Source: Novispirillum itersonii
GTDB lineage: Bacteria; Pseudomonadota; Alphaproteobacteria; Rhodospirillales; Rhodospirillaceae
Assembly: GCF_014205675.1 (NCBI RefSeq)
Contig: NZ_JACIIX010000001.1
Span: 62,001 to 126,000 of the forward strand
Length of the DNA stretch: 64,000 bases
Direction: 5' to 3'
Part shown: positions 62,396-64,000 of the stretch, in pieces
Numbering within the stretch: the stretch's first letter is position 1
Layout: every line of letters begins with the position of its first letter
Made by a program: the position numbers and the translations under genes
The notes under the pieces: model-generated
Databases searched by the model: none
What the model was told of the DNA's origin: nothing
The model's input: only the letters and a program-made list of their open reading frames with translations

Positions 62396-63016
62396 TCAGC
62401 GGTCCTGCGGGATCAGGTCAGCCACCGCCTGTCGCCCATCGGCGCGCAGGCCTGCCGCCACCCTGGCCCGGTCGGCGGCAGAGCGGTTCTGGCTCATCTT
62501 CGCCTTGCCCTCAATCCGCGTCAGCGGCATGCGGAAGCCGATGATCGCCCCCAGATGCGCCGTCAGAAAAGGCTCCGGGGCATCGTCAACCCGCCACGGG
62601 TCGGGACGCCCGGCCTCGTGCCGGTCAGTCAGGGCCGACACCACCGCCCGCAGGCGGGGCAGATCGGTGAAAAATTCCGGGATGCCCCAGGCGTGGACGG
62701 TCACGTAGTTCCACGTTGGCACCACCTGCCCATGCTCGCGCTTCGACGGATACCACGACGGGGTGACATAGGCCTCCGGCCCCATGAACACCGCCAGCGC
62801 CTCCGCCCCCGGGGCAACCCGGGCCTGACGGTTGTTGCGGGCAACATGGCCATACAGGGTGCCGAACGCCCCTTCCTGCGGGGCAAGCACCAGCGGCAGC
62901 GGGGTGGCCAGCAGGCCATCCTCCCCATGAGTGATAAAGGTGGCCAGACCGGCGGCGGCGATCACCCGGTGCTGGTCGGCAAGGGAGTCAAGACGGAAGG
63001 CGGCGGGACATTCCAT
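62396..63016 (-). CDS. PaiB-like FMN-binding protein
   Basis: 206 residues from the ATG at 63016, with AGGA upstream. Starts further back are not family-like. The split-barrel FMN-binding fold shows FRLDSLADQHRVIAAAGLATFITHGEDGLLATPLPLVLAPQEGAFGTLYGHVARNNRQ, then LAVFMGPEAYVTPSWYPSKREHGQVVPTWNYVTVHAWGIPEFF. The HVARxNxQ and SPSWYPSK-type motifs are diagnostic of the PaiB/FMN-binding-2 family. The C-terminus has GFRMPLTRIEGKAKMSQNR, another family signature. PaiB in Bacillus represses sporulation and protease genes, but in most bacteria the function is unknown. A large hairpin (63073-63118) lies in its upstream leader. Confidence 0.93.
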   Translation of the reverse strand: MECPAAFRLDSLADQHRVIAAAGLATFITHGEDGLLATPLPLVLAPQEGAFGTLYGHVARNNRQARVAPGAEALAVFMGPEAYVTPSWYPSKREHGQVVPTWNYVTVHAWGIPEFFTDLPRLRAVVSALTDRHEAGRPDPWRVDDAPEPFLTAHLGAIIGFRMPLTRIEGKAKMSQNRSAADRARVAAGLRADGRQAVADLIPQDR

Positions 63017-63502
63017 GGCACAGATCCTGCGGGGAGCGGTCAGACAGCGACGGTGCCGCATCACAGGGAAGACCGGCAGCCGGTTCCGGGGGCTTGTAAC
63101 CCGGAACCGGACTGCCGGACAGGGCCGGTTTTTACTTTATTGACCAGTCCACTAACCCTGCCGGATGGCAAATGGGGGACATGTCCCGGCAGGGGTATCT
63201 GTGGGGACGCGGCTGGTCAACCGTCCGGCCGGACCCCGGCCGTCCGTCGGGGTGACGGACCGGGGCCTGAACACGGTTTCCGGCGGGCAGACGGGCACGG
63301 CAGAAACCGCGTTCTGATCTGATACGTGCCAGCGGCGGAAATCCGGCGCAAAAATGTTCGCCGTCACTCAAGGCGTGACAGAAACCGCCGGAAGACTTCA
63401 GCCGGGAACCGCACTGCCACTGCTGCAACGGACAGGGCCACACCCGAAAAATATTGCCAATCTTTTGCCGCCGGATAGAAAGAGCCGGATAGAAAGAAAA
63501 CG
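63017..63502. other. Divergent intergenic region, PaiB-like gene / LysR gene, with large hairpin
   Basis: About 490 bp without genes. The main feature is a near-perfect 18-bp hairpin (CCGGCAGCCGGTTCCGGG at 63073-63090; CCCGGAACCGGACTGCCGG at 63100-63118, one bulged base), 57 bp upstream of the PaiB-like start. At 63470-63496 the 14-bp GCCGGATAGAAAGA-like sequence occurs twice just before the LysR start. Confidence 0.55.
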
Positions 63503-64000
63503 ATGAACACGCGCCCTCACGACTGGACCCTGATCGCTGCCTTTCTGGCTGTCATGCGCACCGGCAGCCTGTCCGCCGCCGCGCGGGCGCTGGCGCTGAC
63601 CCAGCCCACCCTGCGCAGCCGGATCAGCGAACTGGAAACCCTGACCGGCACGCCGCTGTTCGTGCGCGGGCCAACCGGCCTGACCCCGACCGCCGCCGCC
63701 CGGTCCCTGCTGCCCGATGCCGAGGCAATGGACGCCGCCGGACATGTGTTTTACCGCCGGGCCGCCACCGGAGGACATCCGCTGGCCGGGGTGATCCGCA
63801 TCGCCGCCAGCGAGGTGACCGGCACCGAGGTGCTGCCGTTTGTGCTGGCCCCGTTCCTGCGGGACAACCCGTCGCTGCGGATTGAGCTGGACGCCAGCAA
63901 CGGCGTCACCGATCTGCTGCGCTGCGAGGCCGATCTGGCCGTCCGCCATTCCCCGCCACAGCAGGGGGCGCTGGTGGCCCGGCAGATGCCGCCGGTTCCG
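63503..64000 (+). CDS. LysR-family transcriptional regulator (3' truncated by window edge)
   Basis: 166 residues visible from the ATG at 63503 and open to the window end. The HTH is MNTRPHDWTLIAAFLAVMRTGSLSAAARALALTQPTLRSRISELETLTGTPLFVRGPTGLTPTAAARSLL, a standard LysR N-terminus. The start of the effector domain follows (GVIRIAASEVTGTEVLPFVLAPFLRDNPSLRIELDASNG). The RBS is weak (GAAAG); two copies of CCGGATAGAAAGA precede the start. The partner genes must lie beyond the window. Confidence 0.92.
   Translation, partial: MNTRPHDWTLIAAFLAVMRTGSLSAAARALALTQPTLRSRISELETLTGTPLFVRGPTGLTPTAAARSLLPDAEAMDAAGHVFYRRAATGGHPLAGVIRIAASEVTGTEVLPFVLAPFLRDNPSLRIELDASNGVTDLLRCEADLAVRHSPPQQGALVARQMPPVP

Overview
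The window is high-G+C DNA from an alphaproteobacterium, most likely Rhodospirillales-like. The evidence is a CtrA cell-cycle regulator with a CtrA box, an NDUFA12-type complex I accessory subunit beside MlaD and DUF2155 proteins, a B12-dependent ribonucleotide reductase, ethylmalonyl-CoA-pathway genes, a flagellar FliI-FliJ pair and several soluble chemoreceptors. No rRNA, tRNA, CRISPR array, transposase or phage gene was seen. The genus cannot be fixed from the sequence alone.

Layout. 0-7 kb holds a partial solute-binding protein, an ArsR regulator, a double-PAS chemoreceptor, a PACE-type membrane protein, ctrA, and divergently fliI-fliJ. 7-13 kb holds a cytochrome P450 with a divergent AraC regulator, pyridoxal kinase, and a CoA-ester lyase followed by a mesaconyl-CoA hydratase-like protein. 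13-21 kb is a sugar-acid island: a GntR regulator, a TRAP transporter, a 60-residue membrane protein, an IlvD/Edd dehydratase, an RraA-type protein and an alpha-ketoglutaric-semialdehyde-type dehydrogenase. 21-29 kb holds a DEAD-box helicase with a long FGDRP-repeat tail, a TerC protein, CobL, a globin-coupled chemoreceptor behind a sigma-54 promoter, and a WD40-like lipoprotein. 29-36 kb is an alcohol/aldehyde oxidation cluster: an AcoR-type sigma-54 activator, aldehyde dehydrogenase, Fe-alcohol dehydrogenase and DUF779. 36-40 kb holds a PQQ sugar dehydrogenase and a base-compositionally foreign type II restriction-modification cassette. 40-48 kb holds nrdJ (with a NrdR box), an NTF2-like/tautomerase/old-yellow-enzyme operon and a 68-bp tandem repeat. 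48-51 kb holds NDUFA12, two MlaD proteins and DUF2155. 50-58 kb is an accessory region with two paralogous double GNAT proteins, AsnC, isochorismatase, LysE with a truncated LysE paralogue, two NHLP-leader RiPP precursors, and a class V aminotransferase with RidA beside a LysR regulator. 58-64 kb holds a diguanylate cyclase coupled to an orphan TRAP binding protein, DUF2076, a PaiB-like FMN protein and a partial LysR gene.

The most interesting locus is 53.4-55.6 kb. Two short precursors share an NHLP (nitrile-hydratase-like) leader but have unrelated Lys-containing, Cys-free tails. One lies 27 bp upstream of a two-domain GNAT acyltransferase. Each precursor has its own copy of the same promoter architecture (a TCAAC/GTTGA palindrome, 29 bp, then a TATACC element). 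This resembles GNAT-modified, lipidated RiPPs of the selidamide type, but lacks any other recognisable maturase or exporter in the window.

Intergenic spaces are unusually rich in repeats. One hairpin-rich family recurs at 9.5, 33.6 and 45 kb. A second family (GGGGCAAAGCCCC hairpins) flanks the acoR-like gene on both sides.
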